From Blastocatellia bacterium AA13 (lineage in GTDB: Bacteria; Acidobacteriota; Blastocatellia; UBA7656): a stretch of 64,000 bases of DNA. A program made the position numbers and the translations under genes. The notes beneath the pieces are model-generated. The model saw only the letters and a program-made list of their open reading frames with translations, ran no database searches and was not told the origin of the DNA. Location of the stretch: positions 1 through 64,000 of the forward strand of contig QHVH01000020.1 in assembly GCA_003222245.1 (NCBI GenBank), given 5' to 3'. This document shows positions 1 through 6,697 of the stretch, piece by piece. The number at the start of each line of letters is the position of its first letter. Position 1 is the first letter of the stretch.

Positions 1-1
1 A

Positions 2-160
2 GGTGTTATTGAAGCCGGCTGTAAGACCGTGATCGGCGGAAGGCTCAAGCAGAGCGGCATGTGGTGGACAGTTCGCGGCGCCAACGCGATCATTCACCTA
101 AGATGCTCTTTGTTGAACAATCGCTATGAAGATCACTGGGACGCTCGCCGCGCCGGCTAG
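2..160 (+). CDS. C-terminal end of an ISKra4-like transposase (cut by window edge)
   Basis: The window opens inside a reading frame of 52 residues that ends in TAG. The peptide contains GCKTVIGGRLKQSGMWWTVR and then GANAIIHLRCS. This is the characteristic end of ISKra4-family transposases as I remember them: a glycine-rich turn, then KQSGM.WTVRGANAII.LRC. The rest of the gene lies to the left of the window, so it cannot be said whether the element is intact. It stops just before a patch of short direct repeats, which may be the element's end or a relic of several insertions. The family call rests on motif memory only. Confidence 0.6.
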   Translation, partial: GVIEAGCKTVIGGRLKQSGMWWTVRGANAIIHLRCSLLNNRYEDHWDARRAG

Positions 161-190
161 CCCCACATTTATGTCGCGCACCCCTGGCTG

Positions 191-408
191 GCTGTTTCAT
201 AGCCGGCCTTTTAGACTATAAGGCACGATCCAGATATTTCGCGAGAACGATGCAACTCTGCTGTTTTATAGCCGGCCTTTCAGGCCAACAAAGCACGAAA
301 CTCTGTTTGTAGCACGAAACTCTCGATCAGGTTATAGACTTCGTGTACGAATGGCGCGCTGATTACAGCGACTTTCGGGCCTACATAAGCACGAACTCTC
401 GATCAGGC
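191..408. repeat. Short direct repeats next to the transposase end
   Basis: No gene is visible between the transposase tail and the next gene. Two near copies of a 24-bp motif (core atagccggccttt) lie at 191-214 and 260-283. A second motif, agcacgaaactctcgatcag, lies at 311-330 and again with one base lost at 388-406. A partial copy sits at 292-305. The repeats probably mark the edge of an insertion element or slippage at its end. No clear terminal inverted repeat was identified. Confidence 0.5.
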
Positions 409-521
409 TGGCCAATCTCCAAATTCCAGAGCCCCTTTTCAAATGGGCTTTGTCGAGCTTTGTTGCGTGATCGAGACTTAGCCGCTAGCATGAAAATCAA
501 CAGCAATTCCGAGGTGAAGCA

Positions 522-1256
522 ATGAGCAAGTATAGAGAAGCAATAAGCAAGTATAGAATGGTCCTGGCCGCTGGAGTCTTTGTAGTCGCTATTTTTTGCA
601 TGGCATCAGGAGCTATTGTTTTTCACGGGCGTACAATGCTTAATCTCGATCGAGGCCACCTCAATATGACTAATCACGAAGTGAGTGCGGGAAGGGGCGA
701 CGCCGCGGATCGACAGCAAGATGTCACGATCGCTTCTGCTGGCACACCTGTCGCACTTGAATCTGGATTGACGACGGTATCTCCTGACCGACAGCAAGAT
801 GTCACGATCGCCTCCGCGGGTGCACCTATCGCGCTTGAATCTGGACTGACGACGGTATCGCTTAAGGCTTCGAGATCCGGAGAATCGCTGAAACAAGCGC
901 TCAGTAGTTTCGGCGCGAATCGCAATCTTTATTTGATTGTCGGTGACCTCAGTGCGGCACAGCAGCCAGGAGTCGCATATCACCTCTTTCTTGACTTGCC
1001 TGCCGGAGTCAAGCCCGAACTCAACAACGCGTACTATGTCGGCACGGTGAATTTCTACAACGCCGTCAGGCTTGAAGGAGCCGATCCGGATTCAAAGGAT
1101 CAGCGCGTATTCAGCTTCGACATCACGAGGATAGTTCGGAATCTCATCTCCAAGGGTCGCTTGAATAGCGAAACAACGGTGATATTCAAGCCCGGCGGTG
1201 TGCCGGTCGACGGAGCGCAAGCGCGAATCGGGCGGCTAAATTTGATAGCTGAGTGA
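522..1256 (+). CDS. Membrane-anchored protein with a tyrosinase-type C-terminal (PPO1_KFDV-like) domain
   Basis: A 244-residue protein with an uncleaved-looking N-terminal membrane segment (about residues 10-30, VLAAGVFVVAIFCMASGAIV). A low-complexity region of two 26-residue tandem repeats (about 64-115) follows, then a folded domain (about 135-244). This domain aligns by eye with the last 110 residues of the tyrosinase just downstream: both share PGVAYH.(F/Y)L, YY.GT(V/I)NF(Y/F)(D/N)A, (R/A)(V/I)FS(F/L)D(I/V)T and a closing IG..(K/N)LI. In plant-type polyphenol oxidases the corresponding C-terminal domain covers the copper site. A GAGGTGA Shine-Dalgarno sits 7 bases before the ATG. It is co-directional with the tyrosinase, though 270 bp and a promoter lie between. 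A periplasmic helper, inhibitor or caddie-like role is inference. Confidence 0.7.
   Translation: MSKYREAISKYRMVLAAGVFVVAIFCMASGAIVFHGRTMLNLDRGHLNMTNHEVSAGRGDAADRQQDVTIASAGTPVALESGLTTVSPDRQQDVTIASAGAPIALESGLTTVSLKASRSGESLKQALSSFGANRNLYLIVGDLSAAQQPGVAYHLFLDLPAGVKPELNNAYYVGTVNFYNAVRLEGADPDSKDQRVFSFDITRIVRNLISKGRLNSETTVIFKPGGVPVDGAQARIGRLNLIAE
711..866 (+). repeat. Two tandem 78-bp units inside the coding region
   Basis: Two in-frame copies (711-788 and 789-866) begin with cgacagcaagatgtcacgat and encode 26-residue units starting DRQQDVTIASAG and ending ESGLTTVS. The copies differ at only a few, mostly synonymous, sites, so the duplication is fairly recent or kept similar. It lengthens the linker between the membrane anchor and the C-terminal domain. 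Confidence 0.9.
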
Positions 1257-1416
1257 TAGCGGCTACGCAAAGTTTGGTTTCATCTTCGAAGATCTTACGA
1301 CTAGTTAACCTGCCCCGATCGGATCAATAGAACTCCGAGTGCGATGCGGCTTCGCCTTGATACCGCTTAACGTTCATGCCGCCATTCCATGAGATCGTGA
1401 TGTGATGCTGCTTTCC

Positions 1417-1444
1417 TTGACATCGTATTGTTCGATGGTATTCT
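1417..1444 (+). promoter_or_regulatory. Probable sigma-70 promoter of the tyrosinase gene
   Basis: A consensus TTGACA (1417-1422) is followed after 16 bases by TATTCT (1439-1444). This leaves a leader of roughly 75 bases before the tyrosinase start codon. It suggests that the tyrosinase can be transcribed separately from the upstream anchored protein. Confidence 0.5.
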
Positions 1445-1526
1445 AGCGGTGACCTGCGTTGTAGCGACCACAGCAAACGGTTAGTACCATTACTTCCGAA
1501 ACCGAACCCAAAGGAGAATAAAGACC

Positions 1527-2990
1527 ATGTCAAAGATCTCACGCCGATCTTTTATTGGTGCGGCCGCTGCGATTCCGTTTACCGTCTGGTTTGAAAAATA
1601 CGGAGCCGCGCAGACAGTCAAGATCCGGTACAGCGCTTACAGCACGCAGGGAATTGCGATGCTAAACATCTACAGGAGCGCTGTTGCGAAGATGATGGAC
1701 CATGCTCAGATTCCTGAAGGAGATCCCGCGAGCTGGGTCTTCCAGTGGTACACGCACGCGGTTCCACCGCCGGGCAAGGCAAGTGAAATCGCAAGAATAT
1801 ATCCCACTGCAAACCCAAATAAGGCCAAGGCACAGGCGGTGTGGAATACCTGTCAGGCCCATTTCAGCTCGGCGAATCAACCGTGGTTTCTTCCCTGGCA
1901 TCGGATGTTCGTTTATTACTTCGAACGCACTATTCGCAAAGTGAGCGGAAACGCGAACTTCACGTTGCCCTATTGGAATTATTCCGCTACCGGAGTGAAC
2001 CACGGACGAATCCCGCCTCAGTTTCGAGTAACTAGCAGCTCACTCTTTGTGCAAAAGCGCAACGTGCACACTACAACCAATGACTTCGCTAATGTAAACG
2101 CCGGGGCAGCCATAGATCAGTTTGCGCCCGGCATCCTGAGTCTCAGCAGCCTTGCTCAGTGCCGCTATCTGCCCACCTCAACCGCGGTACGCGGATTCAA
2201 CGAGACACTTGATAACGGCCTTCATGGAAACGTGCATGTTTACACGGGAAACCAGCAAAACATGGGAGCTATCCCCTGGGCGGCGGGTGATCCGGTGTTC
2301 TGGATGCATCACTGCAACATAGACAGACTGTGGGCAAGTTGGAACAAGGCGGGACGGCTAAATCCTACTACTGATACTAACTGGATGAACAAATCATTCC
2401 AGTTTGTTGATGAGAACGGGAACCTCGTCAGCGCGACGGTGAAGGATTTCGTCAACCTCACGAAGTTAGGCTACCAGTATGATGCTTACGAGACGCCGCC
2501 GACGTGTCCGCCTACGATCTTATCGGCAGCGGCGGAGAAGGTTCACGCGAGCAGCGGTTCGTTAACGCTCTCGGCGTCGCCGGCGCGAGCTACTCTAACA
2601 CCGCAAGGTGCGGCGGCTGCATCGTTGTCGACTCAGGTCAAGAAGATCAAGCCGGGCCATTACCTGTACCTTGTATTAGAGAACGCAAAGGCGGAAGCGG
2701 CGCCGGGAGTCGCATACCATGTTTACCTGGGTATGCCTCAGGATACGACAGGCGCTGCGACGAGGCGCTACTACGCAGGCACCATCAATTTCTTCGACGC
2801 GTCTCCGCACGCGGATCATGAAGGAGGAGATGTGGCGCGAATATTCAGCCTGGATGTTACCGCGCTTGCGAAGAGATTGGCCTTGCAGAACAAGCTTGGC
2901 GCCGCGCCTTCAGTTACAATCGTTCCGTCGGGCGAGCCTGCGGCTGAAGCAAGACCTACCATCGGAAGCTTCAAGCTCATTGAGAACTGA
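1527..2990 (+). CDS. Tyrosinase / polyphenol oxidase, Tat-exported, with C-terminal shield domain
   Basis: A 487-residue type-3 copper oxidase that should hydroxylate or oxidise phenols to o-quinones outside the cytoplasm. The N-terminus SRRSFIGAAAA is a twin-arginine signal, as expected for a cofactor-loaded export substrate. CuA ligands are probably His77, His112 and His125 (motif WFLPWHRMFVYYFER), with Cys109 nearby. CuB ligands lie in HGNVHVYTG (His233, His237) and GDPVFWMHHCNIDRLW (His261/262). Residues about 375-487 form a second beta-rich domain like PPO1_KFDV of plant enzymes, thought to keep the enzyme latent. AAGGAG lies 10 bases before the ATG. The neighbouring anchored protein repeats the C-terminal domain, and a subtilase gene follows. 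Confidence 0.93.
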   Translation: MSKISRRSFIGAAAAIPFTVWFEKYGAAQTVKIRYSAYSTQGIAMLNIYRSAVAKMMDHAQIPEGDPASWVFQWYTHAVPPPGKASEIARIYPTANPNKAKAQAVWNTCQAHFSSANQPWFLPWHRMFVYYFERTIRKVSGNANFTLPYWNYSATGVNHGRIPPQFRVTSSSLFVQKRNVHTTTNDFANVNAGAAIDQFAPGILSLSSLAQCRYLPTSTAVRGFNETLDNGLHGNVHVYTGNQQNMGAIPWAAGDPVFWMHHCNIDRLWASWNKAGRLNPTTDTNWMNKSFQFVDENGNLVSATVKDFVNLTKLGYQYDAYETPPTCPPTILSAAAEKVHASSGSLTLSASPARATLTPQGAAAASLSTQVKKIKPGHYLYLVLENAKAEAAPGVAYHVYLGMPQDTTGAATRRYYAGTINFFDASPHADHEGGDVARIFSLDVTALAKRLALQNKLGAAPSVTIVPSGEPAAEARPTIGSFKLIEN

Positions 2991-3043
2991 AGGTCGATGC
3001 ATGTATTGATCATGGAATAGGTAAACTCGATCGTGAATTATTG

Positions 3044-3103
3044 GCAGCGGCTGGAAATGAGTACATAAGGTTCACACGTTCATTTCCGGTCGCTGCGTTT
3101 TCT
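3044..3103 (+). terminator. Probable intrinsic terminator after the tyrosinase gene
   Basis: A 17-base arm (3044-3060, gcagcggctggaaatga) pairs with 3080-3096 (tcatttccggtcgctgc) with two mismatches and a 19-base loop, and is followed by gttttctt. This would end most tyrosinase transcripts before the protease gene. Confidence 0.55.
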
Positions 3104-3196
3104 TGTGGGTTACTCAGACGTCGATTGCGGCTGCCGAGCCGTGACTGCTCAAGCGTGAGCCGCTCAAGACCGATGAGATAAGCAAAGGGAAGCATC

Positions 3197-4729
3197 ATGG
3201 CGGAAATGGATCGACAGTTCAGCGCCCTCGGAATAGCGCAGGTAATCGTAGTGCTAAAGTCAGCTCCACCAATTCCGGTCGCGGCGAGAATAGCCGCAGG
3301 AGGCGTTCTTCCGCGCCTGCTTGTGAGCGCGCTTCCGGAGGTCGCATCGCTTGACGAATGCTTCGCGAGTTCAGAGCTGAGTATTAACCACGCTTTGGCG
3401 AGCGCCGCTTCGGCCACGATTGCGTTGACGGTAAGCCGAGTCAGCGCGAGAAGGGCGCCTGCGCAAGCGCCTCCATCAGTGCTGCACTTCCCCAATCTCG
3501 GACTGATGCTAGGCACGGTCAATCGAGAGGGCTTGAGCTCATTGCGGAAGCATTCAATGGTAGACAAGGTAGTAGGCGCGCCCCAACCCCGGCTCATCAA
3601 GCCTGTTCGCGCCGCGGCGACGAAGCTGAAGACTGATATAACCTGGGGCATCCAGTTTATGAACATACCCAGGCTCTGGGCGCAGGGCCTTACTGGAAAG
3701 GGTATTCGAGTCGGCCATCTTGATACGGGAGCCGACGGTACTCACGCGTCCCTGCGGAAAGCCATCGCGACTTTCGCGGAGTTCGATTCCTTCGGACAGC
3801 TCGTGACTCCGACTCCGAAGGCACACGATACCGGCGAACACGGAACACATACGGCGGCGACAATAGCCGGCCGCCCGGTGGGGGGAAAGTCTATAGGTGT
3901 GGCTCCTGGAGCCGATCTGGTAAGCGGAATAGTTCTTGAAGGTGGAAACGTTATCGCGCGAATCTTAGGCGGAATGGACTGGGCGGTCTCTCAAAACGTT
4001 CGTCTGTTGAATATGTCGTTGGGCATTCCGCTCAGCCCGCCCATGCCTGAATTCGAGCCGGTTTTGAAAATACTGCGGAGCCGCAATATTCTTCCCATCC
4101 TGGCGGTCGGCAACGAGGGACCCGGAACCAGCAGGGCTCCTGGAAATCAGCCTGAATCGGTTTCGGTCGGAGCGATTGACAAGAAAACCGCGATCGCCGC
4201 CTTCTCATCCAGCCAGCGATTCAATCGAAAGGAAGATCCGCTGGTTCCGGATCTTGTTGCGCCGGGAGTCGACATTATCTCCGCGATGCCGGGCCGGGGT
4301 TATCAGTCTATGGATGGGAGCTCGATGGCTAGCCCTCATATCAGCGGATTGGCGGCGCTCCTGTTAGAGGCTAAGCCCACTGCTACAATCGATGAGATTG
4401 AGAACGCAATCTATCGTTCGTGCAGCGTAGGAACGATACCGACAGAGAGAGGCAACCGTGGAGTTCCGGACGCCGTGCGTGCTTTCGAAGAGCTAACCGG
4501 AACCCCTTTGCCGAAAACCGCGGTGAAGCCATCGAAAGGCGCGAGTAAGGCTGCGAAGAAATCAAAGGCGTCCAAGACATCAAAGGCGAAGCAAGAAAAG
4601 ATCTCTGGAAAGAAAACAGCGAAGAGCAACGGTGCGGTCAAGAACACCGGGAAGAGCACTGCAAAGAAAAAGAAGACGACAAAGACCGGCTCAAAACAAA
4701 ATCGCGCCGGCTCAAAACAGAAGAGCTAA
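3197..4729 (+). CDS. Subtilisin-like serine protease (S8) with lysine-rich C-terminal tail
   Basis: A 510-residue subtilase with a complete catalytic triad: Asp176 in HLDTGADG, His215 in GEHGTHTAA and Ser376 in GSSMASPHISG. The oxyanion Asn is probably in ILAVGNEGPG. Residues 1-150 look like an I9-type propeptide (QVIVVLKSAP near the start, GLMLGTVNREGLSSLRKH before the catalytic domain), interrupted by an Ala-rich stretch. No signal peptide or membrane segment is obvious. The last 75 residues or so are almost only Lys, Ser, Thr, Ala and Gly, like histone H1 tails; such a tail could bind DNA, polyanionic glycan or the cell surface. AAGGGA precedes the ATG by 6 bases. Substrate unknown; the tyrosinase beside it is one candidate. 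Confidence 0.9.
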   Translation: MAEMDRQFSALGIAQVIVVLKSAPPIPVAARIAAGGVLPRLLVSALPEVASLDECFASSELSINHALASAASATIALTVSRVSARRAPAQAPPSVLHFPNLGLMLGTVNREGLSSLRKHSMVDKVVGAPQPRLIKPVRAAATKLKTDITWGIQFMNIPRLWAQGLTGKGIRVGHLDTGADGTHASLRKAIATFAEFDSFGQLVTPTPKAHDTGEHGTHTAATIAGRPVGGKSIGVAPGADLVSGIVLEGGNVIARILGGMDWAVSQNVRLLNMSLGIPLSPPMPEFEPVLKILRSRNILPILAVGNEGPGTSRAPGNQPESVSVGAIDKKTAIAAFSSSQRFNRKEDPLVPDLVAPGVDIISAMPGRGYQSMDGSSMASPHISGLAALLLEAKPTATIDEIENAIYRSCSVGTIPTERGNRGVPDAVRAFEELTGTPLPKTAVKPSKGASKAAKKSKASKTSKAKQEKISGKKTAKSNGAVKNTGKSTAKKKKTTKTGSKQNRAGSKQKS

Positions 4730-4768
4730 TTGGGACATTGGCAGCGATCGTTGTCCTGAAAATATCCC

Positions 4769-4822
4769 CTTGCGTCGTTGCGACTATTGCGTCTTTTTGG
4801 TCGTTCTCATAACGCAAGGGCC
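4769..4822. repeat. Partial copy of the dispersed cgcaaag hairpin repeat
   Basis: The stretch tgcgtcgttgcgactattgc and the following ataacgcaagg match the right arm and next left arm of the repeat units described around 6.4 kb and 11.4-12.35 kb. Only part of a unit remains here, between the subtilase and the converging small gene. Confidence 0.6.
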
Positions 4823-4896
4823 CGAAGCCGATGCTATCGACGGCGCGAAAGCTGACGCCGGTTAATAGTGACATCGATTAGTCTGGGCGAATAGTT

Positions 4897-5310
4897 TTAG
4901 CTTTTGTCGCGTGCTTTGCTCTTTGATCGTCTCGGACGTTCGGTCGAACCTGCTTCACGTTTTTTTACAGGCCCAACCGGATCAGTTTCTTGCTGTCGAT
5001 TCGCAATTGCGCTTGCGATCTCCGGCTGTGCTATCAACTCTTTAACGAACGAAGGATTGGCGGATACTACGAAGGAACCTATATTTCTGAAGATGTTGAG
5101 CTTCTTCTCGCCATGGCCGACGCGATTGGTCACCCGCTCGAGAACGCGTCGAGTTAAGTTCTCTGTTTCCTCCGGCGATCGAACGCCATCCGAAGTCTCG
5201 TCTGGAGAAAGCGTGAATACGGCTTCGACATCTCGTCCGGTAGCTGAAGCCGCGTCCATCTGTCGATTAAGCTCAGGGTCGGTAGCAGTGTCTGTTTCTT
5301 TCTTTGCCAT
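4897..5310 (-). CDS. Small protein resembling an I9-type protease propeptide/inhibitor
   Basis: A hydrophilic protein of 137 residues (142 if the ATG at 5325 is used). The inner ATG (MAKKETDTATD) is preferred because GAGG lies 5-6 bases before it. The middle (VEAVFTLSPDE ... TRRVLERV ... NIFRNIGSFVVSANPSFVKEL ... PEIASAIANRQ) has the beta-alpha-beta-beta-alpha-beta pattern and ending of I9 subtilase propeptides as I know them. The tail is rich in Lys, Arg and Ser, like that of the converging subtilase. No signal peptide is visible. It converges with the protease gene, about 170 bp apart. An inhibitor or folding-helper role for that protease is inference; the fold call is by eye only. Confidence 0.6.
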   Translation of the reverse strand: MAKKETDTATDPELNRQMDAASATGRDVEAVFTLSPDETSDGVRSPEETENLTRRVLERVTNRVGHGEKKLNIFRNIGSFVVSANPSFVKELIAQPEIASAIANRQQETDPVGPVKKREAGSTERPRRSKSKARDKS

Positions 5311-5325
5311 CGTCGCCTCGTTCAT

Positions 5326-6006
5326 GCGAGCCGCTATAGAGGCATGATACTAGAGTTCGGAGCCGCTGAATACTCCATAAGCACTCCCCCGGCTCGCAGC
5401 CGGCAGGTATGTTCGAAGTCAATCTATGATGGGAATTGTGAGGGAAGGGAACGTGCAACGAAGGCGCCTTTTTTAATAAGGGCACAATCGCCGTTACCGA
5501 TTGCCTCTTTGAACGGTAACGGCGATCGTGAGGTATGCAGCAAGTCAATATGACGCGCAGTGGAAGGTGTACCTCAAATAACCTTGTTACATACTAACCA
5601 ATCCTACTCATCGAAATCGGCATTTCAGGATTGATTGCCCAATTAAGAAAGTTGTCGAGGCGGACCTGATATTACCTCTCGACGAAATATCTTTCTCTGA
5701 AATGATCGGTTCAGTAGTGTTTGCGGTTTATCGAGCGGGTTCAGGATCGAGTGCGGGAAGGGAGACGGAAAGGGGTCGCCCTGAGCGGGACGCGCCGGAA
5801 CAGCTCGAAACAAAGGGGACAAAGTCGAACTGCCGTCGCGTCCTGTCAGGGCTGGGTTGACCCAACCATCACGCCAGGAGCTCGCATCAGGTCAGGCCAA
5901 TTTCGTTAAACGAGAATTACCTAGAAAACCATGTCGGCTCGCGCGGCGCTCTTGAGAGCAACAGCCTGGGCATCTACTTCGACGCGGCGAGCGAGCAGCG
6001 CGAGAA
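5326..6006. other. Gene-poor, decayed stretch with a hairpin and short direct repeats
   Basis: No convincing gene is seen. A perfect 13-bp inverted repeat (5487-5499 and 5514-5526, atcgccgttaccg with a 14-base loop) is flanked by two related sequences, caggtatgttcgaagtcaat near 5403 and gaggtatgcagcaagtcaat near 5530. A plus-strand open stretch from about 5905 to 6040 reads like a protein fragment (ENHVGSRGALESNSLGIYFD then [13 protein letters not shown]) but has no start, and it runs into the antisense of the next fragment. It is probably a remnant of a lost gene. Confidence 0.45.
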
Positions 6007-6258
6007 CTATTTCTTTATTACCATGAGGCTATGTTGCACGGCGAACAATCCAAGCAGACCGCCGTTGATCAACAGAGCGGCGGCAAGCGAGCCTTCCAGT
6101 CCTGAGTCAATAGATTTCGGGACTGCAATACTGCCGATAAATCCGACGGCATAGAGAAAGGTTCCAGAGAATACGAGATAGCAAATTAGTCCGTAAGCCA
6201 AAGCGGTTATTCGAACGAACATAGACCGTCCTTTCAATCTCTCAGCCATCCGCCGCAA
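6007..6258 (-). pseudogene. Truncated MddA/NnrU-like membrane methyltransferase fragment
   Basis: The 83-residue peptide has two hydrophobic segments ([20 protein letters not shown] and [20 protein letters not shown]) and the motif VPKSID. This matches the N-terminus of methanethiol S-methyltransferase (MddA) and related NnrU/isoprenylcysteine-methyltransferase-like proteins, which normally run to about 250 residues and carry their catalytic part further on. Here the frame stops right after QHSLM. The sequence beyond reads as an unrelated fragment on the other strand. It is most likely a deletion remnant; a functional mini-protein is unlikely. Confidence 0.65.
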
Positions 6259-6697
6259 TGATGTTTGGGTTTTTCGCCGACCGGCGTTTCGAGGCCAGGC
6301 ATTAATTCCAGTATTACATCCGCATCACGTTGCGATTGCGTTCTCATGCCACGCAAGGACGCCAGGACGCAAAGCCGCAAGTCTTAAGATCTTTGCTTGT
6401 TCGTTTTTTTTCTTGCGCCTTTGCGAATTTGCGTCTTTGTGTTCTTGCGGGACAGCTACGGTGAGAACAGACTCCTGAGGCTCCTCATCGGAGGGTGCGG
6501 GCTCTTGAACTGAGACCCTTGCTTTTTTGGTAAGATCAATTAAACTCCAACGTTGATACCGACCCGAGACGGGAAGTTTCCTTCACCACTTCAAACACCG
6601 AAAGAAAGAAAGTTGCCGAACTTTCGACCATATTACCGTCCACCTGAATTTTTTGGCGGCCTGCTTATGGCTTTGTAACCGGAAGGGAGTGTGTTCG
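6259..6697. other. Intergenic region upstream of the CHAT gene
   Basis: No gene is seen. The stretch holds one complete hairpin repeat unit (see next entry) and the leader of the CHAT protein gene, with an A/T-rich segment around 6510-6545. No promoter was clear enough to call. Confidence 0.5.
6351..6450. repeat. Dispersed cgcaaag hairpin repeat, full unit
   Basis: The left arm (acgcaaggacgccaggacgc then aaagccgcaag) and right arm (cttgcgcctttgcgaatttg then cgtcttt) are imperfect inverted copies around an A/T-rich spacer of roughly 30 bases. The same unit, with the same spacer style, recurs near 11.4, 11.6 and 12.2 kb. Confidence 0.8.

Noticed and set aside
5721-5909. 62-codon open frame
   Set aside because: Arg-rich, no ribosome site, in a decayed stretch.
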